From the NCBI GenBank assembly GCA_947253885.1, contig CAMYAO010000009.1, positions 10,367 to 74,366 on the forward strand: DNA of 64,000 nucleotides. The letters are read 5' to 3'. A program made the position numbers and the translations under genes. The notes below the pieces were generated by a model, which was not told the DNA's origin, ran no database searches, and saw only the letters and a list, made by a program, of their open reading frames with translations. This DNA is from an uncultured Clostridium sp. (GTDB lineage Bacteria > Bacillota > Clostridia > Lachnospirales > Lachnospiraceae). Each line of letters starts with the position of its first letter. Within the stretch, counting starts at the first letter, position 1. Positions 42,197-51,338 of this stretch are shown one piece after another.

Positions 42197-42817
42197 ATGA
42201 ATACGAGAGGAGAAGTATTAGAGTTCGGGCTGCATTTTCCGGGGACTTATCAGGATGCACCGTTTCGAGATCAGAACTGGCAATTGATCCGATTGAAGGA
42301 GAATCAGAAGGCATTTTTGTGGACCTATATGAGAAATGGTCTGTTGCATTTAAATGTAAAGGTAAATGAGGATAACAGGGAATTTTGGCGAAGAGCCCAT
42401 GAGTCGGTAATACCGGGCTGGCATCAAAACAAAGATCACTGGAACACCATTATAATGGATGGAAGTATTCCGGAGAAAGATGTGAAGCAAATGATTGCGG
42501 AAAGCTATGATCTGATTGCAGATTCTCCGTCTAAAAGAATTTATGAAGCGGTGAAAAGCATTCCGAAAGGAAAGGTGGCGACCTATGGCCAAATTGCCGC
42601 TTTGGCAGGAGATGCCAAGATGGCAAGAGCAGTGGGGAATGCACTTCATAAAAATCCGAATCCGGACAAAATACCATGTTATAGGGTAGTAAATGCAAAA
42701 GGAGAACTGTCCGGGGCATTTGCATTTGGAGGGAAAAACAGACAACAGGAATTATTGGAAGCGGACGGGATAGAAGTTCGAAACGGGAAAGTGGATCTGT
42801 TACGATTTGGAATGTAA
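42197..42817 (+). CDS. MmcQ/YjbR domain fused to O6-methylguanine-DNA methyltransferase
   Basis: A 206-residue fusion. Residues about 1-108 are a YjbR/MmcQ DNA-binding-like domain (SVIPGWHQNKDHWNTII). Residues 115-206 are an alkyltransferase domain with KSIPKGKVATYGQIAALAG, the arginine-finger helix MARAVGNALHKNPNP and the acceptor cysteine in PCYRVVN. The usual PCHRV histidine is tyrosine here, so the thiolate relay is altered although the cysteine remains. It would repair O6-alkylguanine or act as a lesion sensor. The last 18 bases overlap the convergent gene. Confidence 0.85.
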   Translation: MNTRGEVLEFGLHFPGTYQDAPFRDQNWQLIRLKENQKAFLWTYMRNGLLHLNVKVNEDNREFWRRAHESVIPGWHQNKDHWNTIIMDGSIPEKDVKQMIAESYDLIADSPSKRIYEAVKSIPKGKVATYGQIAALAGDAKMARAVGNALHKNPNPDKIPCYRVVNAKGELSGAFAFGGKNRQQELLEADGIEVRNGKVDLLRFGM

Positions 42818-43588
42818 TTTTTTCAGGCGAATTACCGTATCCGGTATAATTTTTCCTTTTTGAAGTTTGATCTGATAGCGCTCACTGTCAGAAAATACAA
42901 GGACTTCTCCTTTTTCAAAAGAAGCATCGGTAGAGAGAAGATGATTTGCAATGTTATATATGATAGAGATAATATCCGAAAAGGAATCGTTCGGGGTTCT
43001 GAAAAAGATCTCAATTTCCGGAAGACGGAAACGGTACATTCCAAAGCTGTAGGCTCCGATATATTTTGTATCCTGATACGGGAAAACGGTCAATACATTC
43101 GGGAGTGGAAGAAGCGGAGCGAGGATCTGTTCAAAAGACTGAATATATTCTTCAGAGGAAAAGAGCATTGGCTCCATGTAGAGTGCAAGAGCATCCGACT
43201 GCTTTAAGAATCCGGAATTGATTTTGACGAAAAAGGGAATCATTTTCCTGAAATCTACAGAGCTGAACAGCGAAATCGTCAGATAACTCTGATGTTGTTT
43301 TGCGAGATTACAGGTTTGCTGCATCTCTTCTGAAATCTCTTCTAGCTCATTGAATTTTCCGTCCTGAAAGAGAGCGGGAGTATGTGCTATTTCAATATGC
43401 ATGCTCTGATAATCAACGGTGTAGATTTCATTGCCCTCTCCGTAGGACAAATCAATCTCGTATGCATTTAACAGAGTGAGAAAGCTCTCTTTTTTCTTCC
43501 AATCTTTGTTTTTCAGCAAGATGACGGATTCCAATAGATAGGGAGCATTTGATGGTAACGGGGAGATTGTTTTCTTAAAAAGTGCCAT
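42800..43588 (-). CDS. DUF4261-domain protein
   Basis: A 262-residue soluble protein without signal peptide. The C-terminal half shows IGAYSFGMYRFRLPEIEI and IIYNIANHLLSTDASFEKGE, the DUF4261 pattern. The N-terminal half (residues 1-150) resembles DUF4261 relatives loosely. Function unknown. ATG at 43588 follows GAAAGGAACTAATT. It is divergent from the aldolase gene. Confidence 0.68.
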   Translation of the reverse strand: MALFKKTISPLPSNAPYLLESVILLKNKDWKKKESFLTLLNAYEIDLSYGEGNEIYTVDYQSMHIEIAHTPALFQDGKFNELEEISEEMQQTCNLAKQHQSYLTISLFSSVDFRKMIPFFVKINSGFLKQSDALALYMEPMLFSSEEYIQSFEQILAPLLPLPNVLTVFPYQDTKYIGAYSFGMYRFRLPEIEIFFRTPNDSFSDIISIIYNIANHLLSTDASFEKGEVLVFSDSERYQIKLQKGKIIPDTVIRLKKLHSKS

Positions 43589-43639
43589 AATTAGTTCCTT
43601 TCTGCATTTTATTTTATTGTAACATATACGAGATTAACA

Positions 43640-43668
43640 TTGCCTACGAAATTACAGAGTGCTATTAT
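43640..43668 (+). promoter_or_regulatory. Promoter of the aldolase gene
   Basis: TTGCCT (43640-43645) and TATTAT (43663-43668) with a 17-base spacer, 63 bases before the start codon. Confidence 0.6.
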
Positions 43669-43731
43669 ATAATTATATATAGATAGAACTAACAAGATCA
43701 TTGTTTATATGTTAAGAGGAGGCATAATAAT

Positions 43732-44622
43732 ATGAATCAGAAACAGCTTGATCGTATGAAGAGTGCAAAGGGATTCATTGCGGCATTGGATCAGAGCGGC
43801 GGTTCTACACCTAAGGCATTAAAGGCATACGGAGTAGAAGAAAATGCTTATCAGAATGAGGAGGAAATGTTTGATCTGGTTCATCAGATGAGAACACGGA
43901 TTGTTACCAGTCCTGCATTTACACAGGAGCATATCCTTGCTGCGATTCTGTTTGAGCAGACCATGGAGCGTACGGTAGAGGGAAAGCCTACGGCAGATTA
44001 TTTGTGGGAGGAAAAGGGGATTCTTCCTATTTTGAAAATCGATAAAGGACTTGCTGAAGAGGAGAATCATGTAAAATTGATGAAGCCGATCCCGGCATTG
44101 GATACAAAACTGGAATATGCATCAAAAGAACGCCATATTTTCGGAACGAAAGAGCGTTCTGTTATTTTAGATTACGATGAAAAGGGAATTCGGGATATTG
44201 TAGATCAGCAATTCGAAGTTGCAAAAAAAGTTTGCAGTCACGGAATGGTTCCGATTATCGAACCGGAAGTGGATATTCATAATCCACACAAAAAAGAGTG
44301 TGAGGTTTTCATGAAACAATGCTTCTTTGAACATCTGGCAGAGCTTCCGGAAGATGCAAAGATTATGTTTAAGCTGACGATCCCTACAGAAGAGGGCTTT
44401 TACAGTGATATCATGAAAGATCCTCATGTAGTCCGTGTAGTGGCACTTTCCGGCGGATATTCGCAGGAAGACTCCTGCAAGATGTTAGAGAAAAATCCGG
44501 GGCTGATCGCGAGCTTTTCCAGGGCATTGGCAGAGGATTTAAGAGCCTCTCAAAGCGAGGAAGAATTTACAGAGACTTTAAAGACGGCAATTGATAAGAT
44601 CTATCGTGCATCTATTGCATAG
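43732..44622 (+). CDS. Class I fructose-bisphosphate aldolase
   Basis: A 296-residue Schiff-base aldolase cleaving fructose 1,6-bisphosphate in glycolysis. It shows KGFIAALDQSGGSTPKAL near the N-terminus, ILPILKIDKGLAE (lysine) and VPIIEPEVDIHN, with MFKLTIPTEEGFY holding the Schiff-base lysine. It is metal-independent, unlike the class II enzymes common in Firmicutes. AGAGGAGGC precedes the ATG. It is monocistronic, ended by the terminator at 44638. Confidence 0.92.
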   Translation: MNQKQLDRMKSAKGFIAALDQSGGSTPKALKAYGVEENAYQNEEEMFDLVHQMRTRIVTSPAFTQEHILAAILFEQTMERTVEGKPTADYLWEEKGILPILKIDKGLAEEENHVKLMKPIPALDTKLEYASKERHIFGTKERSVILDYDEKGIRDIVDQQFEVAKKVCSHGMVPIIEPEVDIHNPHKKECEVFMKQCFFEHLAELPEDAKIMFKLTIPTEEGFYSDIMKDPHVVRVVALSGGYSQEDSCKMLEKNPGLIASFSRALAEDLRASQSEEEFTETLKTAIDKIYRASIA

Positions 44623-44637
44623 AAAATAGAATTTGAA

Positions 44638-44674
44638 GGGCACTCTCCGTAGAATCGGAGGGTGCCTTTTAAAA
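44638..44674 (+). terminator. Terminator of the aldolase gene
   Basis: GGCACTCTCCG/CGGAGGGTGCC stem followed by TTTT. Confidence 0.8.
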
Positions 44675-44679
44675 AATCT

Positions 44680-45292
44680 ATTTCTAAAGTGGCTAAAAAT
44701 TCGACAAATATGTATATTGCGTGATTTTATTATAAGCACAATTCATATCCGACAACAGGAGATTTATTTGACAATTTAATAAGAAAATCAAAGGAAAAAG
44801 AGTTGCATCTATAAATAAAAATGGACATGTAGCAGGTAAGTAATAGATGGATATAGAAAAGAAAACTGATTATTTATTAAGTTATGAAGAGTGGTATATA
44901 TTGAAATAACAGAAATTCAAATTGGCATATTTAAGGTTGAGTATAAAAAATAGAATACAAAGACATTAGTGACTATTCTTTTGAAAAACTAAAACGTATA
45001 ATAGAAAATGTGATAGTTCATACTATGTCATCCATTAATATTTATTTTTATAATTAGGATACTTTAATTACAATAGAAGAGAAATTTTCTACTTGTTTAG
45101 CAGAGACACGAATTTTATTGAAAGTGTGAGATCTGTTTCTGAATTTGAAGGATTATATTTTAGATTCATCAAGTAGTGCATATAACTGATAGAGATCTGC
45201 TGTTTGATGCAGAAAAATGTTGAAATATTACAGAAAAGCAAGTATCTTATCAGAAGAATATAAATAATCTGAATAGAAGTGGGAGAGAAATT
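44680..45292. other. 600-base AT-rich tract with decayed coding relics
   Basis: No intact gene. Scattered short frames look protein-like (PTTGDLFDNLIRKSKEKE near 44755; a 20-codon frame starting MDIEKKTDYLLSYEEW at 44847; RDTNFIESVRSVSEFEGLYF near 45105), all broken by stops. It probably represents one or two degraded genes. The last 50 bases supply the GltS leader. Confidence 0.5.
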
Positions 45293-46714
45293 ATGACAGT
45301 AATGACAGCTATTGCATGGATTGGAGTGATGTTTCTGATTGCCGTTGTTTTACGGGCGAAGATTCCCTTTTTGGGAAAAATGTTGGTACCGGCATGTCTG
45401 ATTGCAGGTGTAATCGGGTTTATTGGAATGAATGTAATCGGATTGGAAGGAACGACCGCAGCAGATTACTCGGTAATATCGGGACAGTTATATAACTTTT
45501 TGTTTATCAATCTGGGATTGACTGTTGCGGATAAAACGCTAAAAAAAGATACCGCCGTGCATTTGAAGAAAGGATTTGCACATTTTCGTGAAACGATTAA
45601 ACACAGTATGTTTTCCGGTATTTTCGGAATGGGATCATTCTGGGCTCTGGCGTATGCATTTCAAGGGCTGATCGGTTTCGGAATTCTACTGGCTGTCGGA
45701 AAGGCGTGGAAGATGGATCCGACATACGGATTAATGATTCCGTTCGGATTTGCACAGGGACCGGGGCAGGCAGTCACTTACGGAAGTGTGATTGAAAAAG
45801 CCGGTTGGGGAGATGCTGTTCAGGTTGCAATGATGTTTGCGGCGGTTGGATTTATTATCGCATTTCTGTTCGGAGTTCCCTTTGCCAGAAAGGGAATTCG
45901 AAGAGGAAAGGCATCTGCACATGTACAGATGGGTAAAGACCTGACTAAAGGATTTTATAAACCGGAAAAACAGGAGAGTTACGGAAAGATTACCACCTAT
46001 GGAGGTAATCTGGATGTTCTGACGTTTCATATTGCATTAGTGGGTCTGTCATGGATTCTGGGTATTCAGATCGGAAAACTTTGGGCACTGGTGCCAGGTT
46101 ATTTCGGAACTTTATTTTCACAGCTGCTGTTTTTTAACGGAATGTTGGCGGCATACGCAATTCGGTTCTTACTTGGAAAGATCGGTGTGACACAGTATTT
46201 GGACAGAGGAACACAGGTGCGTATTACCAATACCTGTACAGATCTGATGGTGGCAGCTACATTTATGGCAATCAGTTTGAAGGTGGTCGGAAAATGGATA
46301 GTACCGATTCTGCTTATCTGTGTGGTGACTGCTGTGGTTACATGGATTGCAATCCGATACTTCGGTGCAAGGTTTGGCGGAAGCAATGATTTTGAGCGGA
46401 CGCTCGGAGAGTGGGGAACTGCAACCGGAACAAATGCAACCGGACTGTCTCTGGTTCGTATTGTAGATCCGAACAATGAAACTACCACAGCAGCTGAATT
46501 AGGACCTGCAAATATTGTCAATGTACCGGCATCGTATATCGTGGCACCTGCCATCTGTGCATTTGCAGCCGGTCATATGAAAACCGGAGTAATGGTAGGT
46601 TCGTTATTAGCGGTTATTTTGGGTTATCTGATCTTTATGCGGTTAATAGGTGTATGGGGACAAAAAACCTACGATATGAGAGAAAATTCCGAAGAGAAGA
46701 CGGAGTGTGAATAG
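45293..46714 (+). CDS. gltS: Sodium:glutamate symporter (GltS family)
   Basis: A 473-residue membrane protein with about 10-12 spans and the duplicated GltS fold: AQGPGQAVTYGSV in the first half, EWGTATGTNATGLSLVRI and TTAAELGPANIVNVP in the second. It imports glutamate or a related acidic compound with Na+. The C-terminus is a charged cytosolic tail. Start ATG at 45293 follows TGGGAGAG. A CobW-type GTPase follows after 79 bases. Confidence 0.88.
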   Translation: MTVMTAIAWIGVMFLIAVVLRAKIPFLGKMLVPACLIAGVIGFIGMNVIGLEGTTAADYSVISGQLYNFLFINLGLTVADKTLKKDTAVHLKKGFAHFRETIKHSMFSGIFGMGSFWALAYAFQGLIGFGILLAVGKAWKMDPTYGLMIPFGFAQGPGQAVTYGSVIEKAGWGDAVQVAMMFAAVGFIIAFLFGVPFARKGIRRGKASAHVQMGKDLTKGFYKPEKQESYGKITTYGGNLDVLTFHIALVGLSWILGIQIGKLWALVPGYFGTLFSQLLFFNGMLAAYAIRFLLGKIGVTQYLDRGTQVRITNTCTDLMVAATFMAISLKVVGKWIVPILLICVVTAVVTWIAIRYFGARFGGSNDFERTLGEWGTATGTNATGLSLVRIVDPNNETTTAAELGPANIVNVPASYIVAPAICAFAAGHMKTGVMVGSLLAVILGYLIFMRLIGVWGQKTYDMRENSEEKTECE

Positions 46715-46793
46715 AAAAGGCTTTACAGAAGCTACAAAGCTGTGAAAGACGGCAAAACATGGATAATATATCATGATAGTAAGGAGAAAGATT

Positions 46794-47894
46794 GTGAGAA
46801 TACCGATTATTTTAATTACAGGATATCTGGGGGCAGGAAAAACAACGGTAATCAATACGTTGTTGCACCAGGAAAATCGAAAGATCGCATTGATTGTAAA
46901 TGATATGGGAAGCATCAATATTGATGCGGATCTGTTGGAAAACGCACAAAAGGACACTATGGAAATGGTACAGCTTCAAAATGGCTGTATCTGCTGTACA
47001 CTTCGAGATGAATTTTTGTCTCAGGTGGAACAGTTGGCAGAGGACGAGACATTGGAAGCGATTTTTGTTGAGGCTTCGGGGATCAGTGATCCGTCTTCCA
47101 TTGCAGAGGGTTTTCTTTTATATGAACAGGAAAATGCTCAGATAAAGACCTGTTTGAACACTGTGATCACAGTAGTGGATGGAGATCGTCTTTTGTATGA
47201 ATTTATAGATGAGGAAACAGAAGTTCTGGACAGAGAGGATACAGATCCGGATATTATCAATCTGGTAATGGATCAGATTGAGTTTTGCAATACAATTATT
47301 TTAAATAAGTGTGATTTGCTGGGGGAGGGGCAGTTGCAACGTGTGAAACATGTCATCAGGCAGATACAGCCGGAAGCGGAGATTATTGAAACTTCTTACG
47401 GACAGGTGGAATTGGAAAGACTCCTTTCCAAAGAACCTTTTGATTTTGAAAAAGTGCTGTCATCTTCGGTTTTTCAAAAGACACTCAGTAGAGAGTCAGA
47501 GGAAGACGCGGGGATTACTTCTTTTTTGTTTCAGGACGTTAGACCATTTAATCGTGAAAAGTTTATGTCGTTTTTAGAAGAGGATTATCCGGAAGAAATT
47601 ATCAGAGGGAAAGGCTATCTCTGGTTTTCAGATGATATTGTGAAGGTACAGTTATTTGAACAGGCAGGCAGAAATGCAACTGTTTCGGAGACATCAAATT
47701 GGGTAGCGGCATTTCCAAAAGAAGAGCAGAATGCCTTGTTAGAAGATTATCCGGAAATTTTGGATACATGGGATCCTGCATACGGAGATCGATCGAATCA
47801 GTTGGTGTTGATCGGAAAAGGGTATTGTCAGAAAGAGATAGAAGAAAAACTGAAATCCTGTTTAGAAGATCCTTTTGTAATAGATTTGCAATAG
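46794..47894 (+). CDS. CobW/COG0523-family G3E GTPase
   Basis: This 366-residue metallochaperone-type GTPase has Walker A LITGYLGAGKTT, the metal-binding CxCC in NGCICCTLRDE, Walker B-type FVEASGISDPSS and the guanine motif NKCD. The C-terminal CobW_C domain (about 230-360) contains FNREKFMSFLEE and ETSNWVAA. Such proteins supply Zn, Co or Fe to client proteins. GTG at 46794 is eight bases after AAGGAG; the upstream ATG at 46773 would place that site inside the gene. The client is not evident. Confidence 0.87.
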   Translation: MRIPIILITGYLGAGKTTVINTLLHQENRKIALIVNDMGSINIDADLLENAQKDTMEMVQLQNGCICCTLRDEFLSQVEQLAEDETLEAIFVEASGISDPSSIAEGFLLYEQENAQIKTCLNTVITVVDGDRLLYEFIDEETEVLDREDTDPDIINLVMDQIEFCNTIILNKCDLLGEGQLQRVKHVIRQIQPEAEIIETSYGQVELERLLSKEPFDFEKVLSSSVFQKTLSRESEEDAGITSFLFQDVRPFNREKFMSFLEEDYPEEIIRGKGYLWFSDDIVKVQLFEQAGRNATVSETSNWVAAFPKEEQNALLEDYPEILDTWDPAYGDRSNQLVLIGKGYCQKEIEEKLKSCLEDPFVIDLQ

Positions 47895-48026
47895 AATGAT
47901 ACATTATAGTAGCGATTTACATATTTCTGTTGTAAAAATGTAAGTGAAGATTAAAACACATTTTTCCTGTTCCGTTTTATACTTAGAATATAAGAATCAC
48001 AAAGAAAAAACGAGGGGGAATAAGAG

Positions 48027-48590
48027 ATGAAACGAGCAGCAGCAATTGTAATGGCGGCAATCATGGGAATCGGTATGGCAGGGATCGGAGCGACTTCGAC
48101 AACAGCAGCACAGAATCCTCAGAGTATAACAGCCTATAAGAAGTTTTTAAAACATAAAAAAGGATACTATAAAATAGTGTCGGTCGGAAACGGGAACTCT
48201 GTTTTGTTATATGCAAAAGAGCGGATCGGCGGAATGAAAAAGGTAACGGCAACAAAGGCAACGGTTTATGCTTACAGACATCATAAAGTGGTAAAAACCG
48301 GAGTTCTGAAAAGTTGCGGAACGGCATATCCACTTGCAAGAAAAGGAAATTATCTGGTAGTCCAGACACATCACACTACCTCTTATCTGAGACTTTCTTC
48401 CAAAGGATTCAGAGGAGTTACTTATTCTGAAAAGCTGAATTTTTATACCGGAGCAGCTACGTTTTATAAAAGTAATCTGGTCGGAAGCAGTGCGGTGAAG
48501 AAAGTAAAGATCTCCCCAAAAGCGGGAATTAAAAATCTATACGGTGTAAATAATCATATAAGACCGATTGTATTTCAAGTAAATAAATAG
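48027..48590 (+). CDS. Small secreted protein of unknown function
   Basis: A 187-residue protein with an Ala/Gly/Met-rich signal peptide (MKRAAAIVMAAIMGIGMAGI; cut near TTAA-QN). A basic, beta-rich domain of lysine and tyrosine strands follows. No cysteine pairs, repeats or anchor are seen. I do not recognise the family. Base composition and the exported, basic nature match the nearby SH3/double-psi-barrel proteins. AGGGGGAATAAGAG precedes the ATG. Confidence 0.7.
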   Translation: MKRAAAIVMAAIMGIGMAGIGATSTTAAQNPQSITAYKKFLKHKKGYYKIVSVGNGNSVLLYAKERIGGMKKVTATKATVYAYRHHKVVKTGVLKSCGTAYPLARKGNYLVVQTHHTTSYLRLSSKGFRGVTYSEKLNFYTGAATFYKSNLVGSSAVKKVKISPKAGIKNLYGVNNHIRPIVFQVNK

Positions 48591-48619
48591 AAAAAGAGCT
48601 ATTGAACAGTTGATATGTA

Positions 48620-48658
48620 CCCCTTTTACCGGACGTCTCTCCGGTGAAAGGGGTTTTT
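48620..48658 (+). terminator. Terminator of the small secreted protein gene
   Basis: CCCCTTTTACCGG (48620-48632) pairs with CCGGTGAAAGGGG (48641-48653), then T5. Confidence 0.8.
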
Positions 48659-48683
48659 ATGTGTTATAGTTTTGAATTCAGGT

Positions 48684-48730
48684 AAAAACAAAATGGATGC
48701 CTCCTGCAAAAAATACAGGGAGACATCCAT
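48684..48730 (-). terminator. Terminator of the AtoE-like gene
   Basis: On the minus strand ATGGATGTCTCC pairs with GGAGGCATCCAT (48693-48730), followed by TTTTGTTTT. Confidence 0.7.
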
Positions 48731-48836
48731 GTGTTCCGCCCGGTTTATAATATGCGTCCTGAATTTCGGGTACATATCAACTTGTTCAGCGGCTCTTTTA
48801 TATGGGAAAATATTTGTTGACTGCAATATCCGTTAT

Positions 48837-50201
48837 TTAGAAAAACAGCGGAACTAAGAATCCGAATCCTAAGCAAACAACTGCTCCGGATGCTAACAGG
48901 ATGACTGCGCAATATCCCATGATATCACGAGCACCTAATCCGGCAATTCCCAGTGCAGGCAGTGCCCAGAATGGCTGAAGCATATTAGTCCATGCATCGC
49001 CCCAGGAAATTGCCATACCGGTAACGCTTGGATCTACTCCGAGTTTTGCACCTGCCGGCATCATGATAGGTGCCTGTACTGCCCACTGACCACCGCCTGA
49101 CGGTACGAAGAAGTTTACGATACCTGCAGACAGGAAGGTGAATAATGGGAAAGTACGAACGGTTGAAATATGTACAAATACATTGGAAATTGCACCTGCA
49201 AGAGATACCCCGTGAGGTCCCATACCGGTCATCATACCCATAATACCTGCATAGAATGGGAACTGTAAGATAATCCCGCCGGCACTTTTTGCAGCATCTG
49301 TAATAGCACGTACATAGCTGATAGGAGTTTTATGGAAAATCAGTCCCAATACCAGGAAGATCATATTAACTAAATCCAAAGACAGGTTAAAGGATCCGGT
49401 GCTTACAAAATGATAGATCAGGAAACATCCGCCCAATGCTGCTGTAACATAAGAAAGGATACAGCTATTTTCCATTTTTTCAGCAGGAGTGGTAGGTGTG
49501 GGGAATTGTTCCTCTGCTTCATCCGCTAAAAGCTTTGCATCTACGGTAATAACATCTTTTTTATCCGGGTGCATTTTTACATTGATAAAGGTAATGACTA
49601 CCAATACGGCAAGAACCATCACAATATTCCATACGGAGAAAATAGTCTGGCTGGTTGGAATTCCCTTTGTAACAATGCCTGCAGTTGCTTTGTTTACACT
49701 GTCATTGTAGGTGGCAAGTGTCAACGGAATGGATCCGGAAACACCGGCATGCCATACAACGAAACCGGAGTAAGCAGCTGCGATGATAAGACGATAATCA
49801 ACGCCTTCTACTCTTTTGGCAACTTCTTTTGCAAGGATTGCACCGACTACTAATCCGAAGCCCCAGTTTAACCAGCAGCAGATAGTAGAGATGACAGTTA
49901 CAAAGATGACTGCCTTAATGGGAGTTTTCGGAATGGAAGCCAAGCGCACGATCAAACGCTTTACGGCCGGCGCATTTGCCAATGCTGTACCGAGTACCAG
50001 TACTAATGCCATCTGCATAGAGAAGCCTAACAGAGACCAGACACCGTTACCCCAGGTATTGGCTACCTGAATAGGGTTCATTCCTGTGACAATCATATCT
50101 GCCACGAATACTACGATTGTAAGGATGATACAAAAGATAAATGCGTCAGGTAAAAATCTTTGCACCAACTTTACACATCCATTAGTAAATTTTTTAAACA
50201 T
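48837..50201 (-). CDS. atoE: Short-chain fatty acid transporter, AtoE family
   Basis: A 454-residue membrane protein with about 11-12 spans and the AtoE patterns LPDAFIFCIILTIVVFV, STICCWLNWGFGLVVGAI, HAGVSGSIPLTLAT and FVPSGGGQWAVQAPI. AtoE-type carriers move short-chain acids such as acetoacetate or butyrate. Start: ATG at 50201 behind GAAAGGGGTGTTCGT. A 17-bp imperfect inverted repeat (50375-50391) lies upstream. It is separate from, but close to, other short-chain-acid genes at 53.7-57.5 kb. Confidence 0.88.
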   Translation of the reverse strand: MFKKFTNGCVKLVQRFLPDAFIFCIILTIVVFVADMIVTGMNPIQVANTWGNGVWSLLGFSMQMALVLVLGTALANAPAVKRLIVRLASIPKTPIKAVIFVTVISTICCWLNWGFGLVVGAILAKEVAKRVEGVDYRLIIAAAYSGFVVWHAGVSGSIPLTLATYNDSVNKATAGIVTKGIPTSQTIFSVWNIVMVLAVLVVITFINVKMHPDKKDVITVDAKLLADEAEEQFPTPTTPAEKMENSCILSYVTAALGGCFLIYHFVSTGSFNLSLDLVNMIFLVLGLIFHKTPISYVRAITDAAKSAGGIILQFPFYAGIMGMMTGMGPHGVSLAGAISNVFVHISTVRTFPLFTFLSAGIVNFFVPSGGGQWAVQAPIMMPAGAKLGVDPSVTGMAISWGDAWTNMLQPFWALPALGIAGLGARDIMGYCAVILLASGAVVCLGFGFLVPLFF

Positions 50202-50374
50202 ACGAACACCCCTTTCCTTATACTTAATATGTTTATATAAAGTTTAAAAAATTTATAAATTATTTATATCTTTCATATAGATACTAGCATACTCTACAAA
50301 ATAATAACAGTATTTTTTGAATAATATTCAATTTACATATAAAAATAGTAAAAATAAAAAAAACTTAGTTTTTT

Positions 50375-50391
50375 TCAACTTCAATAGTTGA
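50375..50391. promoter_or_regulatory. Inverted repeat between atoE and degV genes
   Basis: TCAACT-N5-AGTTGA, 17 bases, between two divergent genes. It has the dimension of a LysR- or TetR-type site. Low certainty. Confidence 0.35.
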
Positions 50392-50444
50392 TATGGCTGT
50401 GATACACTAAAGAGGAATTCATATGTATTTTAGAAAGGACAAGT

Positions 50445-51287
50445 ATGGCAATACAACTTATTATTGATTCTGCATCAGATATGTTGCCGGAAGAAGCAGA
50501 GCAATTGGGGATGATACATGTCCCGCTTACGGTTTGCTTTTCTGATCGGGAATATCAGGACGGTGTTGAGATCTCCCATATGGAATTTTATAGAAAATTA
50601 GAGCAGATGGGGGGAGCGATACCGAGTACATCGCAGGTTTCGCCGGCAGTATTTCAGTCTGTGATAGAGAAAGTGCTGCAACAGGGAGATGTACCGCTGC
50701 TGATTACAATTTCTTCCGGCTTGTCCGGGACTTTTCAGTCGGCGCGAATAGCGGCAGATAGTTTTGAAGAAGCCGTGTATGTGATCGACAGTGAAAATGG
50801 ATGTCACGGAGAACGTATCCTGATATTAAGAGCTTTGGAACTGATACAACAGGGATTATCGATCGAAGAGATCGTAGAGACTCTGGAGAAAGAGAAAAAG
50901 AAGATTCGATTATTTATTCTGATGGATACGCTAGAGTACATTAAAACAGGAGGAAGAATCAATCATGCAATTGCGATTGCCGGAAATTTATTGTCTATTA
51001 AACCGGTAGTACAGGTGGTAGACGGGAAAGTGGAACTGGTGGGAAAAGCCAGAGGAAAGAAGAAGGGAAATAAGTTGCTTCGAGAGTGTATTACAAGTGT
51101 GGATTACAATAAGCCGCTTGCATTTGCATATTCAGGTACGAATAAGGAGAATCTAAGAGAGTTTTTGGATAGCTATCCGGAGGTATGGCCGTCTGATAAG
51201 GGGAATCCTTTAATTGCTTCGGTGGGAGCGGTAGTCGGGTCTCATATCGGACCGGGTGCAATATCGATTGCTTATTTTGAAAATTAA
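50445..51287 (+). CDS. DegV-family fatty-acid-binding protein
   Basis: A 280-residue DegV protein with the N-terminal IIDSASDMLPEEAEQL, the PSTSQVSP ligand motif, ISSGLSGTFQSA and the late DTLEYIKTGGRI. These proteins (FakB in staphylococci) bind a fatty acid and present it to a fatty acid kinase; no kinase gene is nearby. ATG at 50445 follows AGAAAGGACAAGT. Confidence 0.9.
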   Translation: MAIQLIIDSASDMLPEEAEQLGMIHVPLTVCFSDREYQDGVEISHMEFYRKLEQMGGAIPSTSQVSPAVFQSVIEKVLQQGDVPLLITISSGLSGTFQSARIAADSFEEAVYVIDSENGCHGERILILRALELIQQGLSIEEIVETLEKEKKKIRLFILMDTLEYIKTGGRINHAIAIAGNLLSIKPVVQVVDGKVELVGKARGKKKGNKLLRECITSVDYNKPLAFAYSGTNKENLREFLDSYPEVWPSDKGNPLIASVGAVVGSHIGPGAISIAYFEN

Positions 51288-51290
51288 ATA

Positions 51291-51338
51291 AAGAAAGGGT
51301 TTTTTCATAAAATTTCTTATGAAAAAACCCTTTCTTGT
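51291..51338. terminator. Bidirectional terminator
   Basis: AAGAAAGGGTTTTTTCATAA and its complement form a 20-bp perfect stem around AATTTC, serving degV and the convergent secreted-protein gene. Confidence 0.85.

Noticed and set aside
44923..44940. TGGCAT-like sequence resembling a second sigma-54 promoter before GltS
   Set aside because: The -12 TTGC element is missing at the required spacing.
47925..47945. WalR-like site (TGTTGT-N5-TGTAAG) before the secreted protein at 48027
   Set aside because: The first half-site misses the W-A-H positions, so it is too weak to list with the three exact boxes.
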